Shown here: piece after piece, positions 26,101 through 35,088 of the stretch
How positions within the stretch are numbered: the first letter of the stretch is position 1
Layout: each line of letters opens with the position of its first letter
Assembly: GCF_036588685.1 (NCBI RefSeq)
Contig: NC_086374.1
Location: forward strand, 88,034,059-88,098,058
DNA from: Mytilus trossulus
Lineage: Eukaryota; Mollusca; Bivalvia; Mytilida; Mytilidae
DNA length: 64,000 bases
Direction of reading: 5' to 3'
The notes under the pieces: model-generated
What the model saw: only the letters and a program-made list of their open reading frames with translations
Database searches by the model: none
Told to the model about the DNA's origin: nothing
Program-made: the position numbers and the translations under genes

Positions 26101-29100
26101 AGTAACATTGTGAACCTGAAAAACTAAGTTGAATTGTCAAGCAAGATATGAATGCAGTATCATCCCAAGTGAAATCAATTATGATTGACTTATATATACT
26201 AAAATGAAACTATTGTTCAGAGATATAAAGCACTACATTTGTACATTTATGATTTAAATTTTGAAAAATGTCCATGTAAACATAACAAATATTGCTGTTC
26301 TAATTTATTCACATTTTTTTTATATTTTACATGAATAATCTGTATACATACATGACATATCTTAGTAAAACTTTGTTACATTTATTGAAGTAGAGGCTTG
26401 TTAAATTTCTCTGTTGTTTGTTTCGTGAAAAAAAAAAATGGAAAACACAGCTATTAAATGCCCTGCTTGTCTATATGAAATAAAGGTGAATGACTAAAGA
26501 ACATAAAAGTGACACCATTCACATTTCAAAAGTGGTCTGTGTTTTGGGGGTATAAGCATTGTGATTTATGTTTCATATGATTTGGTTAAGGCAAACTAAT
26601 GAAAGAGCGGAAACTAATTTTAGGATGTATGCATGTACAGATGGAAAGGATAACACTTAACGCCCCCCTAAAAAAATTGGAATGCATATATATATACAGG
26701 ACATTTGTTTCTAGTTACAATGATTGTTAATGCAATATACTGTATTATCTTATCATCTATCCCATTCATTAACTGGTGAATCAAATTGTCCTATAATCAT
26801 ATTTACAACAAAAGCCTGAACAATGGTTTACATCAATGTATATTGATTGAACAAATCATGCCCTACTGACTTAAGTATAGTCTGAATTATATGATAACAT
26901 GGTAAATGATGATAAAGCCTAACTGCCATCACTATATATATGATATATATATGTATGTCAATGCTGTACATGGGCGTATATCGTACCAAGTGTAGACTTA
27001 TTTTCATGAAGCCACTATAATGTAAACCTTTGGAATCTGTTGTTTAAAATGGTATGACATTAGCTTCATAATTACCAATAGAAATTATTAGGATCAATCA
27101 TATTGAAATTTATAGAACTTTTGATTGCTCCCCCTTTTCTGATATTTGTGCAATGAAATATATTTGTCTTTGAGAACACTTAGTTTTAATTAGTTATCTA
27201 TTTGCCACATGTATGATGATGAAGCCATTTCCCTTTTCTTAAGTACATGTAACATAATAGACTACTAAGATGCCTTTAGTGTACTTTTGACGTTGTGTTG
27301 TTGGGTTGGTGTTGCATACTCATTACCCTGTTTTATTTCATTTATCTGAACAGTTTGAATAACAAAGGAGTTATCCAGCATACTATATGTATACAGAGGG
27401 TGTCCTGAATGGAAATCCTATAACAGGAGTAGACGGAAATAGATTTATTACACAGGAAATCAATGGGAAGATATTTGTCACAGAAGACATAATCATTTTA
27501 TTTATTATCATTCCATTAGTTACAATTCAATAAGTATCTTCTATTAATACCAAGACTTATATTTTTCTGGAGCGAGTAAGGAGTGATGAAAACCATTCTT
27601 TCAACATTTTATGGAAGCATTCAAATGTTAAGAGCTAAATTGATGCATAGATGTACATCAGTTCCTTTCTACATGTAATATCGATGCAACATTTGCATAT
27701 CAATCATTTAATTGAATCTAATTAATACATCTCTATCGATCTGTCGTAGTTAAAATCTCAGTAGTTATGAAAGCATGAATAAGTCTTCTGTTAGAAATTG
27801 AAAGAAAAACATCCAATGAATACCTGAATTACATCAATCAGCAGGCAATGATACAGAAATCAATCATAGATATTAATCTTTTATTTTTATCAAAACGTCA
27901 GCCAAGATGAAATAAAATTTTATTGAAAACCAAAATAGCTTCATATCTGTCATGTAGGCAAAACAACATCTATAGCCAAAGTTCTCTAATCTTTGAATGA
28001 AAGGATATACATGATATAAGCTATAGACCATATATATATATATTTACTTTTTATTTTAAAACGCAAATGAAATCAGAGTGTTACATTTGCAAGATCTATT
28101 GCCATATTGAAAAAACTTTACAAGAGGAAACAAATTCAATTAAATAAATCATATCAACATTTATATAAAGATGATTGGTTGACAGAAACTATAATTTCAT
28201 TTAATCTAACCATTAAATGGCAATAAATGTATGTTGGTACAATGTTTAATAAATCTAGGTTTTATTTGTGTTTACTGCTACAGTAAAATGATGTCAAGTC
28301 TCAACTTGTCATGAATTCTGATACATGTACATGTAACTGTATACTGTTAACTACAGTTGAAGCACCAGTGGCTGATCCAGAAATTTTCATAAGTGGAGGC
28401 CCACTGACTGACCTTAGATGGGGGCCGCTCCAGTCATGGTTCAGTGATTCCCTATATAACTCACTAATATAAGCAAACCTCCCCCTAAATTCGCCTCTGA
28501 GCACCAGCTAACCGTAAAAGACCTTCCTGCAAGTGCCAAGATGTAGAACAGCACTAATCTGAGACTACTATAATACACAGGTACAGTCGTCTCAGGCAAT
28601 TGCATAATGCACTTCATTGTGTTGAGCTAATCTTTTCATGAAATCTGCCACTCTATGTAAACACAGAAAACCAGATTTATCTGTTGATCATAGATCATCA
28701 TACTACTTTCTGGTCTACCCCAAGACAGTATAATGCTTGATTGCCTTTGCAAAAGTAAACATAATAAGTCCTATTTCCATATATATACATGTACGTATCT
28801 ATGTAAGATCATACTAGCTGTAGTGTTGATGAAGTCTCATGACACGCTTTGACTTATAATTACGGTATAATTTATAAGAATAAGAATTGTATAATTTATA
28901 AGAAGCCACTGATTAAATCTACTCTTGCCTCAAATCTGTGATAGAACTCAGGAAGTGTTTGAGCGGGATGATACATGCATATAGGAATAGTGAAATAAAT
29001 CATCATTATTTCCAATTATTTAAGACTGTTAACTTAGTTTATACAGATCCATACCACAAATGTGCATTTAACAACCAGATTTTCAAAGAATGGCATATAA

Positions 29101-32100
29101 TTTGTAAAATCAATACAAATTACCATGCGTTCTAACCTAACAGGACAAGCCAAGAATAACCCTTTGGATATAGTGCATCTCATTCAGTAGTAGCTTTTTT
29201 GCCATATATATAACTTTCAGAACACAAAGTAATATTGACCGATTTCCAGAAATCGAAAACTATCTTTATTTGCAAGATATTAAATAAAGGAAATTATTGA
29301 CTACATTTCACGGCTTTGACGTCACAAATGTCCTAGAAATGGTTGTCCTTGTTTAAAAAAAACATATCAATTTTCACATAAAAAGATTTTTGAGATAGAG
29401 GACGGTATTGAATCAATGAAGTGACTTAGTTAATGAAATCTATCATCAGCTGTTAATTGATAACAGTGTTTACTTACACCATAGCAAGATGTTCAGAACA
29501 CTGATCAATAAACCCATATATTCCAGAGACTCAGATTTCTGAATGGAAATTGAATTTGTCACGCTTTCCATGTTCAGATTTAACTGGTACTGAACAGTAG
29601 TGGGAAAAAATCTGACAGCCAACTATTTTTGTCTTTTTTATGTTGTTGGGTTATATTGTTTCATCTCATAAAATTTCCTTTAAGTCAACTGGATGCAAGG
29701 CAACCAACAATCATTTCTACATATTATTTCTGATGTAACTACAGTTGATTAAAAATTTATCCATACAATTTTTAAAGCAGAAACAGTATCAGGTTTTTTA
29801 TTTCACAATTTATCATCATGCTCATCATGTTTGAGTGAATATAAAAAATGTAAAATTTTATTTAGAAGGTCCAATTTCAGATTGCAGGACAGAAATATAG
29901 TGTGCAGTACTTGACATCACTGTTTGATTCTGGACTTAAAAAAAAAACAAAAAAACTTTTCTATATATTTTTGAATTTTCTTAATTACTGCCATGTCTGT
30001 TTTCATTGTATTTCATTATTTGTACATTTGTCGTGATCTACACTAAGTTCTACATTGAAGATATCAAACAGTAGTTAACAGATAAAGCAGATGTAAAGAA
30101 TCAGGTACCATATATACAATACATAATTATATAGATAATACATTTTGTACTAAGACATTTAAAAGTATCCAAGATATTGGTGTACTAAAATGGCTATCAT
30201 ACATTCATAGTACTATGCTACAATGTATGTGTCTGTCTGTCTTGGTATTTTCTTAACTTGGTGTTGAAATGATTAAAATCAGACATTTATACTGTAAATT
30301 ATCAGTCTGAAAGTTATCAGTCTACATTTGTACATGATATATATTCAAAATTACAAATGGACATGTACACAATGTATGAAATGCATTTTTTTCTATAAAG
30401 TAGCAATTAACCTTAGATTTCTTTTCATTACAGTTATTTGATTTCAAGACCAATAACTTCTGATTTCTGTGAAACCCTGTTACTACTGTCCACCCACGTA
30501 ATATAAATTATGGCAAAATCAATGATCAAGTTCTCCTTTAATCATTCCCAAGTTCCATTGGTGAAACAAATAACTTATGATTACAGGATAATACAATTAG
30601 CTCTGCTGACTTTCTGATCAGTCTACACAACTATATATACAGTAAATCCTACGATCTAGGACAATATAACTATACAGTAAAACCTATGATCTAAGACAAT
30701 TTAACTATACAGTAAATCCTACAATCTAGGACAATAACTTTACAGTAAAACCTATCGACTAAGACAATAACTGTACAGTAAAAGTTAAACCTCTGATCTA
30801 CAATGATCTAAGACAATTTAACTATACAGTAAAACCTACAATCTGAGACAATAACTGTACAGTAAAACTATGACCTACAACATGAACAATGATCTAGGAC
30901 AATTAAAATTCTATGAAGGAAAGGGTTAACTGTGATTTTCAACAATTTATCAAAGTCCATAGCCCATAATTTCGGCAAAAATTAGCCAAGCAGAACAAAA
31001 CTTATTACTTAAACTTGATCTGTAACTCATCCTGGTTAACTCACATGCCAAAAATATTCCCAATATATATCTGAAAGAATTTAGAAAAAAGTCTGTATAA
31101 TGGTTTGTTGCCGAATGACGGAATGATGGAATTTCGGAATTACGGAATTTTGGAATTACAGAATTTTGGATAAGGGTAAAACTACAAATGTATATGGCAC
31201 TGACAACTTAGTTGCGGAGCATATTTCACTATGAAATTTTTTTTTAAAATTTTAAACAGCTAAGATACAGGAACAGAACGAGAGACTATAAAGAGCCTGC
31301 ATTGCCTACATTTGTCTATGTGCATCTTCAACTTAAAAAATTTAGTCACTCTCCAACATCGTAGACTGGAAAATAATTCTTAACTAAAACCTTTTTTTAT
31401 TTATCTGGTATTGCTGATATATTTTCTTCATTAGTTTCTCGAGATCTACAATGTAGCTTCTCTAGTGTTTGTCCAATTTCAGAAAGGCACTGGCTACGGT
31501 TACATGGAAATGTAACAATAATAAAATATTATTGTTACATTGGAAACTAAATGCCAGAATGCATGGTTGGGTAAGAACCTGATTAATAACGCGTACCAAT
31601 GTAACAATAACAATGAAAAACAGCAATGTCATGAGTGTACGATGAGACTAGAAAAACATGTATTTACAGTGCTCTAGCTAGAACTCAAAAAGGGCAGGGT
31701 GCCAGTGGAGGGCAGGGCACTTTTTTATGATAGGAGAAGGCACTGCTCGTTTTTTTGTCTACGTCCCTCCGTGTATCACGAGTTCACATTTTTTTTAACG
31801 TATATATTGTTAATAAAAATGCCTAAGTTGTTGTTTTGATTATTTATTCTAAGAAATTTGCATAAGAAAAGTCATTCATACTACATGTTCATAAAACATG
31901 GCAACAAACATTCATACATTTAACCAAAAGAGGCAAATTAAACTTACTATCCTCCCCCTACCCATCTCCTTCCAAAAAAAAAGAAAATAAACTAAACATC
32001 TCATAGTTTACCATACTATGACATGTACATGACAGAGTAGTTGTATTTTTAAATTTTTCATCTAGAGCTTGGCCCTCTAAATCTTTTTTCATTGTGTTTA

Positions 32101-34965
32101 GGAATATGTTATTTTAGTGTAGCTTCAGCAAGTTGATTTGTGATGAGAGTTTTACTGCACACTTCCATTTATGTAAGTTAATAGCATGACACCATCCAAC
32201 CAAATTACAACAAATGGAAGTTTTTAACGACCTTGACTGGCTATACAGCCCTTGCATGGTCGGCTAAATATCCAACCAACCAAATATATATATGGAAGTG
32301 TTTAACGACCTTGACTGGCTTTTCAGCCCTCGCACGGTCGGCTCGGTGCCCGAAGGCGTTTGGTGAGCTTTAAATGATTTGATGCCATGGGTCAGGAACA
32401 AGTAGTGGAGGTCGCAATATGGAGGCCGCCATCTTGGTTTTGGTGAGTAGGTTTTGGTTTTTTACTATTTTGGTCTTTATTCTTCACAACGGCTGCTTTC
32501 AGGGCCAGTTTGGTCAGCTTGGCAGCCCGCTAGCCTCGATGATGGAGTACTGGTAGATGAATCGTGGACGTAGTTCTAAAGATGACAGGAAGCATTATCA
32601 GGACCAAAGCCGTTAGGCAGTGAAATGAAGGTCGTATCACCCAACGCCTAGGATACAGCCCTCGGACGTTAATCGGCATGACACTCCCCATAATATACAA
32701 TGGTTTTGGCGTGCATGTTAACACGGGTACGCCACTACCACGTCTCTCTGTACGGCATGGATTGGTTTCTGTCATCTTAGTAGTATGTCGTTGACCATCT
32801 AGCAATAAACCCTCATCGAAGATAGCGGGTAAAGGAGAGCTGACCCAGCACGTCCATTCAGCTGTAAGGACTGAGACGTGAGTCAACCAAATAGATAGTC
32901 ATATCACTTTCTTGAATGTGTATAAACATGGATTGCCAAAGGTATGATTATCAAAAATAAAATGCATTTTTTTTTTTGTATGTTCAAAGACAGTTAATAT
33001 CCTTAAAGGTCTCATTCTTATATAATTTTGTATTCATTTGGTTATTTTTTCCTCTTTTTAGTGCTAGATAATATTTTAGGAGCACAATTTTGTAATAAAC
33101 TTTTTCAGGGGAAGTAACTCCATAATTAATTTCCAGCATGGTTACATCTGTCACTTACAAGTTGAGATGGACAATGTTTCTGTGAAGGCATAGTTTTATT
33201 TTGATTACTTCAATTCAATTCTAAATTTCATGAAAATCTTCATGCATACACTCTTCCATTTTGACTTTGGGATCGAATAGATGAAACAAAAGGCAATTTT
33301 ACCAAACGTCAAGTTTTTTTTTGGAAAACAGCGTCAGGGCAGAAGGGCGCGACTGAGGGCACACAGGGCGCGGCTTAGGGCACCCAGGGCGCGGCTTAGG
33401 GCACCAGGGGAGTGGCGCCCTTCTATTTTGGGCTAACGAGACCACTGATATATGCTAAATTATAAAAGTTGAAGACATTTATGACATATTTGCATTACAT
33501 ATACAATGTATATACAATTATAACTTACAATTTCTTTAATTTTTTATTTATCATGTTTAAGTCTGACACATTTTTTAATGAAACCACTTTAAGTAGCCAT
33601 CACACACCAGTGATGCCACATTGTGAATGTCTGTATCGCATTCCGTGCAATTCCATTTTGTGATGTCCCTCTTAGAAGATAACGCAACCTTTAATGCATT
33701 TTTATAGCTGTATGAAATTTGTGTCTTGATATTCATTGATATTGTTTCAGTTTCGTTCAAACCCATCCCAAGTTTTTTTTTTTTTTACCCATAACAAAAT
33801 TGGTAATAGGAATCTTTTCTTCCCTTGTTCAAAGTATAATGACAGTAATTATAGTAGGTGTGCAGTTTTAAAAATACTTGAAAGTGAACACTTTCCTCAG
33901 CCCGAGTTCTTAACAACAAATGATTGAACTATATTACTATACTAATATTTTTAGGAACATCAAAGTCAATAATACATATTTTTAAAACTATTTAAACACC
34001 ATTTGTGGAATAATAATATTAATCATTTATCATTATTACCATGATTACAAGTATTATTTAGTACATATGAAAGAATTAAGCAACACAACTATAGAAGATT
34101 TAAGTTCAATAAATCTAGCATACTTTGCTGTTTTGCAGTTTACAATAACGCAAAGTAGCTGTAGCTTCAATAATTATTGTTACATTCGTAATTAATTGGT
34201 TCCTTGCCCAACTTTGCATTCCGGCAATTAGTCTCCAATGTAACAATAATGATCAATAATACTATTATTATTGTTACATTTCCATGTAACTGTAGCCGCT
34301 GCCAGTGCCTTTCAGAAAATCAACAGTAACCTTTTCAAGATACACTACAGCTCAGGTGGATTTTGCTTTGTCCACCCATCTAGTGGGAGTGGGAACAGGC
34401 CAGGGTGTAGTCCAAATAATTATGACGTCTTGAAAGGCTATTATAATTTTTTCTTTGACGCCTTACATCAAAACGTCATAATTATTTGGACTAGCCAGGG
34501 TGGGCAAAATTTCTAGCTTGTCCACATTGCCTACCCGTTACGGTAGGAGTGCACAAGCTTCAATAACAGCGTTTGATATGTACATCTTTCATGTCTGTTC
34601 CATGCACAGTAACATGAACAGTGATATTACAAACCAACTGTTCCGAAACAAACCTTTATACCTTTTAGATGTGGTCTTTGTGTACTTCTACATGTAAAAG
34701 TCATGTTCTACATGTATTAGAATCACATATGTCTGTATGTCACTATGCACTCATTCGTGATAATTAGGGAAAGTGACCAAGAACCTTTTTTGGTGTTTAA
34801 ACAAGTCATCTATAAATGTTTTTGTGTTCATGTGTTTTACATTATATCCTAAGAAAACAGCTAAATAAAACAAAAATACAAACCTGTTTGGTGCGAATTT
34901 AAGCTTTCAAACAGATTTCCTGGCAGTATCAGAAGAATTCCGATTAAAATTAATCCAAGAGCCAT
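14063..34965 (-). CDS. NPDC1: NPDC1-family membrane protein (seven spliced coding exons, complete)
   Basis: The exons on the minus strand are 34965-34884, 25848-25717, 24099-23887, 22895-22829, 16710-16543, 15001-14902 and 14152-14063. All junction phases agree and give 283 residues (human NPDC1 has about 325). Layout: signal peptide about 1-22; ectodomain 28-140, hydrophilic with a possible coiled segment and a Thr/Pro-rich stem; transmembrane helix about 141-164; cytoplasmic tail with VDYPAYGVTGP, MYHYQHQKQQM, GDYTVYECPGLAPTGEMEVR and NPLFNEE. The last four match vertebrate NPDC1 closely. Known: NPDC1 is a neural, vesicle-associated single-pass protein linked to proliferation control; its molecular activity is not settled. 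No cysteine cluster is seen in the ectodomain, unlike vertebrates. An exon in the 9-kb first intron may have been missed. Confidence 0.92.
14902..15001 (-). CDS. NPDC1: NPDC1-like exon with GDYTVYECPGLAP
   Basis: The acceptor is ttataacag and the donor gtaagt. The exon encodes ANGEMKHDASEDESEEENEE then GDYTVYECPGLAP. The acidic run followed by (D/E)GD(F/Y)TVYECPGLAP is a hallmark of the NPDC1 tail. It completes a Lys codon from the previous exon and ends on a codon boundary. Confidence 0.93.
15920..16260. repeat. Possible degenerate inverted-end repeat in an NPDC1 intron
   Basis: AAGGGGTACCCCACAC near 15965 and the complement-like GTTGTGTACCCCCTT near 16220 form imperfect inverted ends around AT-rich sequence. 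The match is partial and no target duplication is seen, so this is tentative. Confidence 0.3.
16543..16710 (-). CDS. NPDC1: NPDC1-like exon with MYHYQHQKQQM
   Basis: The acceptor is tttattgcag and the donor gtaaga. The exon encodes LNKNIKAASEVDYPAYGVTG, then a Gly/Pro/Arg stretch and KLAQSAQMYHYQHQKQQMIA followed by MEK. The juxtamembrane DYxxYG and (L)AQSAxMYHYQHQ(R/K)QQM match vertebrate NPDC1. Degenerate copies of its 3' end lie nearby at 16264-16380. Confidence 0.92.
17390..17490 (-). repeat. Fragment of dispersed repeat family B (intronic)
   Basis: The sequence AGTTGTCTCATTAGCAATCATACCACA is the inverse of the family-B head (GATGTGGTATGAGTGCCAATGAGACAAC) seen at 24615 and 42185. Only the end of the repeat is present. 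Confidence 0.5.
18985..19085 (+). repeat. Dispersed repeat family C copy (intronic)
   Basis: AGAGACAACAACCCGACCAT, AGAGCCGACAACAGCCGAAG and CAGTGAGAAACTCCCG are modules of a repeat very common in mussel DNA. Related copies lie at 20703-20875 and 63670-63890. This copy is short; no coding capacity. Confidence 0.65.
20549..20702. repeat. Minisatellite, 13-bp unit ATGGAAATGGAGA
   Basis: About a dozen head-to-tail units alternate ATGGAA and ATGGAGA; the left third is less regular. Because 13 is not a multiple of 3, all frames stay open over 39-bp cycles, which creates artefactual ORFs on both strands. It sits directly before a family-C repeat in an NPDC1 intron. Confidence 0.9.
20703..20875 (+). 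repeat. Dispersed repeat family C copy (intronic)
   Basis: ACCAACCCGACCATAGAG, CCAATGGGTCTT, GAGAAAATCCAGCACCCAGA and AGGTCATACTAAACAGAG follow in the same order as in the copy at 63670-63890. This is a longer copy than the one at 18985. Confidence 0.7.
22470..22665 (+). repeat. Dispersed repeat, family B/C-related (intronic)
   Basis: Contains GGTTAGTGTATGGCCTTCAA, GAGAGAGCAACAACCAAAAA, GGCCCAGACATATC and AAGCAAGAAAACCAACAGCT, modules shared in part with family B. Diverged; short ORFs on both strands here are by-products. Confidence 0.5.
22829..22895 (-). CDS. NPDC1: NPDC1-like transmembrane exon
   Basis: A 67-nt exon between acceptor atttgcag and donor gtaagt. It encodes IVAVCSLAGFVGLIMAGVCW and then Y plus a split Arg codon. 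This is a 20-22 residue hydrophobic helix ending in CW-Y-R, as in the NPDC1 transmembrane segment (CWCR in mammals). Confidence 0.9.
23625..23715 (-). repeat. Fragment of dispersed repeat family C (intronic)
   Basis: Reads on the minus strand as a family-C head: the plus-strand GGCCTTTGGTTGTTATGTGC and GTTGTCTCTTTGACAGATTT are the complement of the AGAGACAAC and CCGAAGGCC modules. Truncated. Confidence 0.5.
23751..23870. repeat. Half of a MITE with CTGTGGATTCATT end (intronic)
   Basis: ATACTGTGGATTCATTAATT followed by TTCGTGGATT matches one end of the element at 41333-41530. The opposite inverted end is not found nearby, so this is a truncated copy. Confidence 0.5.
23887..24099 (-). CDS. NPDC1: NPDC1-like ectodomain stem exon
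   Basis: The acceptor is tctacttcag and the donor gtaagt; 213 nt, phase 2 in and 1 out. The exon encodes SDWQEVVGEDKRLQSIEKDA, a Lys/Thr-rich stretch, then ETPAPPLPQVQNKHTDNN and the start of the membrane segment (TDLYFI). The low-complexity Thr/Pro stem fits an extracellular spacer. It is assigned by position and phase, as the stem is poorly conserved. Confidence 0.83.
24615..24845 (+). repeat. Dispersed repeat family B copy (intronic)
   Basis: Modules in order: AGGAAGATGTGATGTGAGTG, CCAATGAGACAACTCTCCAT, AAAGTAAACCATTATAGGTC, GGCTCACACCGAACACAAAG, GAAGGGCCCCAAAATTACTA and GGAAAACCAACGGTC. I recall this as one of the most common mussel repeats. It has no ORF of note. Confidence 0.75.
25490..25645 (-). 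repeat. Dispersed repeat family B copy, inverted (intronic)
   Basis: On the plus strand it reads TTTTACACTAGTCATTTTTG, GGGGCCCTTTATAG, TTCGGTGTGAGTCAAGG, ATTTGGATGAGGAGTTGTCT: the reverse complement of the copy at 24615-24845. The two form an inverted pair about 0.6 kb apart, just right of the 25717 exon donor side. Confidence 0.7.
25717..25848 (-). CDS. NPDC1: NPDC1-like ectodomain exon
   Basis: The donor is gtaagt. The acceptor is a tandem NAGNAG (gCAGCAG), so the exon could begin at 25848 or 25845, adding or removing one Ala. It encodes EEYNEYAELIRKLRFLARHE, then SIENQDNILKQRFEKKFHEP and RKH. The region is charged and helical with no cysteine. It roughly corresponds to the EDEIDFLAQEL stretch of mammalian NPDC1. 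Assigned by phase and weak similarity. Confidence 0.8.
25930..28290. other. NPDC1 intron 1, AT-rich, nothing recognised
   Basis: Low-complexity AT-rich intron with short TATATA runs (for example near 26690, 26935 and 28030). I looked on the minus strand for a cysteine-rich NPDC1 ectodomain exon and saw none with good splice sites. Confidence 0.4.
28365..28505. repeat. Dispersed repeat with AGTGGCTGATCCAGAAATTT head (intronic)
   Basis: AGTGGCTGATCCAGAAATTT, GTGGAGGCCCACTGACTGAC, GGGGGCCGCTCCAGTCATGG and GATTCCCTATATAA match, from memory, a short repeat frequent in bivalve DNA. A 67-codon minus-strand ORF across it is a by-product. Confidence 0.55.
29478..29571 (-). CDS. Tentative alternative first exon of the NPDC1-like gene
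   Basis: On the minus strand an ATG opens MESVTNSISIQKSESLEYMG, then LLISVLNILLW and one split base before a strong donor gtaagt. The donor phase (1) fits the exon at 25848. It would give a protein starting with a hydrophobic segment instead of the signal peptide at 34965. No similarity supports it; it could be chance. Confidence 0.2.
30631..30905. repeat. Tandem repeat, about 36-40 bp unit with ACAGTAAAACCTA and GATCTAGGACAAT
   Basis: Seven or so variable units alternate ACAGTAAA(A/T)CCTA, a GATCTA(A/G)GACAAT block and an AACTATACAGT linker, with insertions in later units. It lies in NPDC1 intron 1. I know no named family for it. Confidence 0.75.
30940..31175. repeat. Dispersed bivalve repeat with GCAAAAATTAGCCAAGCAGA core and GGAATTACGGAATTT tail
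   Basis: CAAAGTCCATAGCCCATAAT, GCAAAAATTAGCCAAGCAGA, TTGATCTGTAACTCATC and a run of GGAATTNCGGAATT near 31120-31160. From memory it is part of a common mussel repeat in the same class as 7640-8040. Confidence 0.55.
32205..32890 (-). repeat. GC-richer repeat of unknown class with a 118-codon minus-strand ORF
   Basis: It starts with two copies of TTAACGACCTTGACTGGCT followed by CAGCCCT and GGTCGGCT (32227 and 32293 regions), then a block richer in G and C than its surroundings. The ORF at 32530-32886 (minus) starts with MTHVSVLTAEWTC and has no domain I recognise. Being unlike the local base composition, it is probably a mobile or transcribed repeat; a gene cannot be excluded. Confidence 0.45.
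33331..33432. repeat. Short GC-rich tandem repeat, GCGCGGCTTAGGGCACC-type unit
   Basis: Three to four units of about 20 bp built on AGGGCGCGGCTTAGGGCACC, ending at GTGGCGCCCTTC. It stands out in AT-rich intron DNA. GGGCAG and GGGCGC modules also occur near 31690-31730. Confidence 0.7.
34408..34493. mobile_element. 86-bp MITE with perfect 9-bp target duplication
   Basis: TAGTCCAAATAATTATGACG at the left end is matched by its complement, ending at 34493; the inverted ends are about 21 bp. The 9-bp GCCAGGGTG directly flanks both sides (34399-34407 and 34494-34502). There is no coding capacity. A 9-bp duplication suggests a Mutator-type mobilising transposase. It sits about 80 bp right of the composite region, in NPDC1 intron 1 near exon 1. 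Confidence 0.85.
34884..34965 (-). CDS. NPDC1: NPDC1-like first coding exon (signal peptide)
   Basis: The ATG at 34965-34963 opens MALGLILIGILLILPGNLFE, then SLNSHQT and one split base before donor gtttgt. A short N-terminus followed by an Ile/Leu core is a standard signal peptide, with cleavage likely near residues 18-24. The phase fits the exon at 25848 directly. A CRE-type site lies about 115 bp upstream. There is no protein similarity to prove linkage, but the phase, the secretory signal and the strand all agree. Confidence 0.72.
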
Positions 34966-35080
34966 TTGGCGTGTATGTTAAAAAGTGATATATGGCTACA
35001 TATTTATAATATTTCTCTGTTGGAAAACATAACCGTGTTCTAGTTTTGCCTCAACAAATTATCGACCACGTTCGAGATCT

Positions 35081-35088
35081 TGACGTCA
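35081..35088. promoter_or_regulatory. CRE palindrome TGACGTCA upstream of the NPDC1-like start
   Basis: A perfect CREB/ATF consensus site about 115 bp upstream of the minus-strand ATG, in the gap shared with the divergent docking-adaptor gene. Such sites are functional mostly within 200 bp of a start site. TGACGTCA-like sites also occur in repeats in this window, so function is inferred only from position. Confidence 0.45.

Larger units (their letters stand above)
31482..34313. mobile_element. Composite repeat region bounded by inverted arms
   Basis: The left arm (31482-31612) and right arm (about 34165-34313) are inverted copies: GAAAGGCACTGGCTACGG / CCGCTGCCAGTGCCTTTC, TTACATGGAAATGTAACAAT / ATTGTTACATTTCCATGTAA, and a shared middle with GGAA-CTAA-TGCC. 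The arms contain short hairpins of their own (AATGTAACAATAAT). The 2.55-kb inside includes a GC-richer block, a 118-codon ORF and tandem GGGCGCGG units. It may be one large element or repeats inserted into an inverted duplication. Confidence 0.5.

Noticed and set aside
28500..28640. Minus-strand hydrophobic frame MQLPETTVPVYYSSLRLVLF as an NPDC1 first exon
   Set aside because: The available donors leave the wrong phase for the exon at 25848.
35081..35088. Other CRE-like TGACGTCA sites (for example near 4326, 21438, 29318 and 56793) as regulatory sites
   Set aside because: They lie inside introns or repeats far from any start, so only the one at 35081 was kept.
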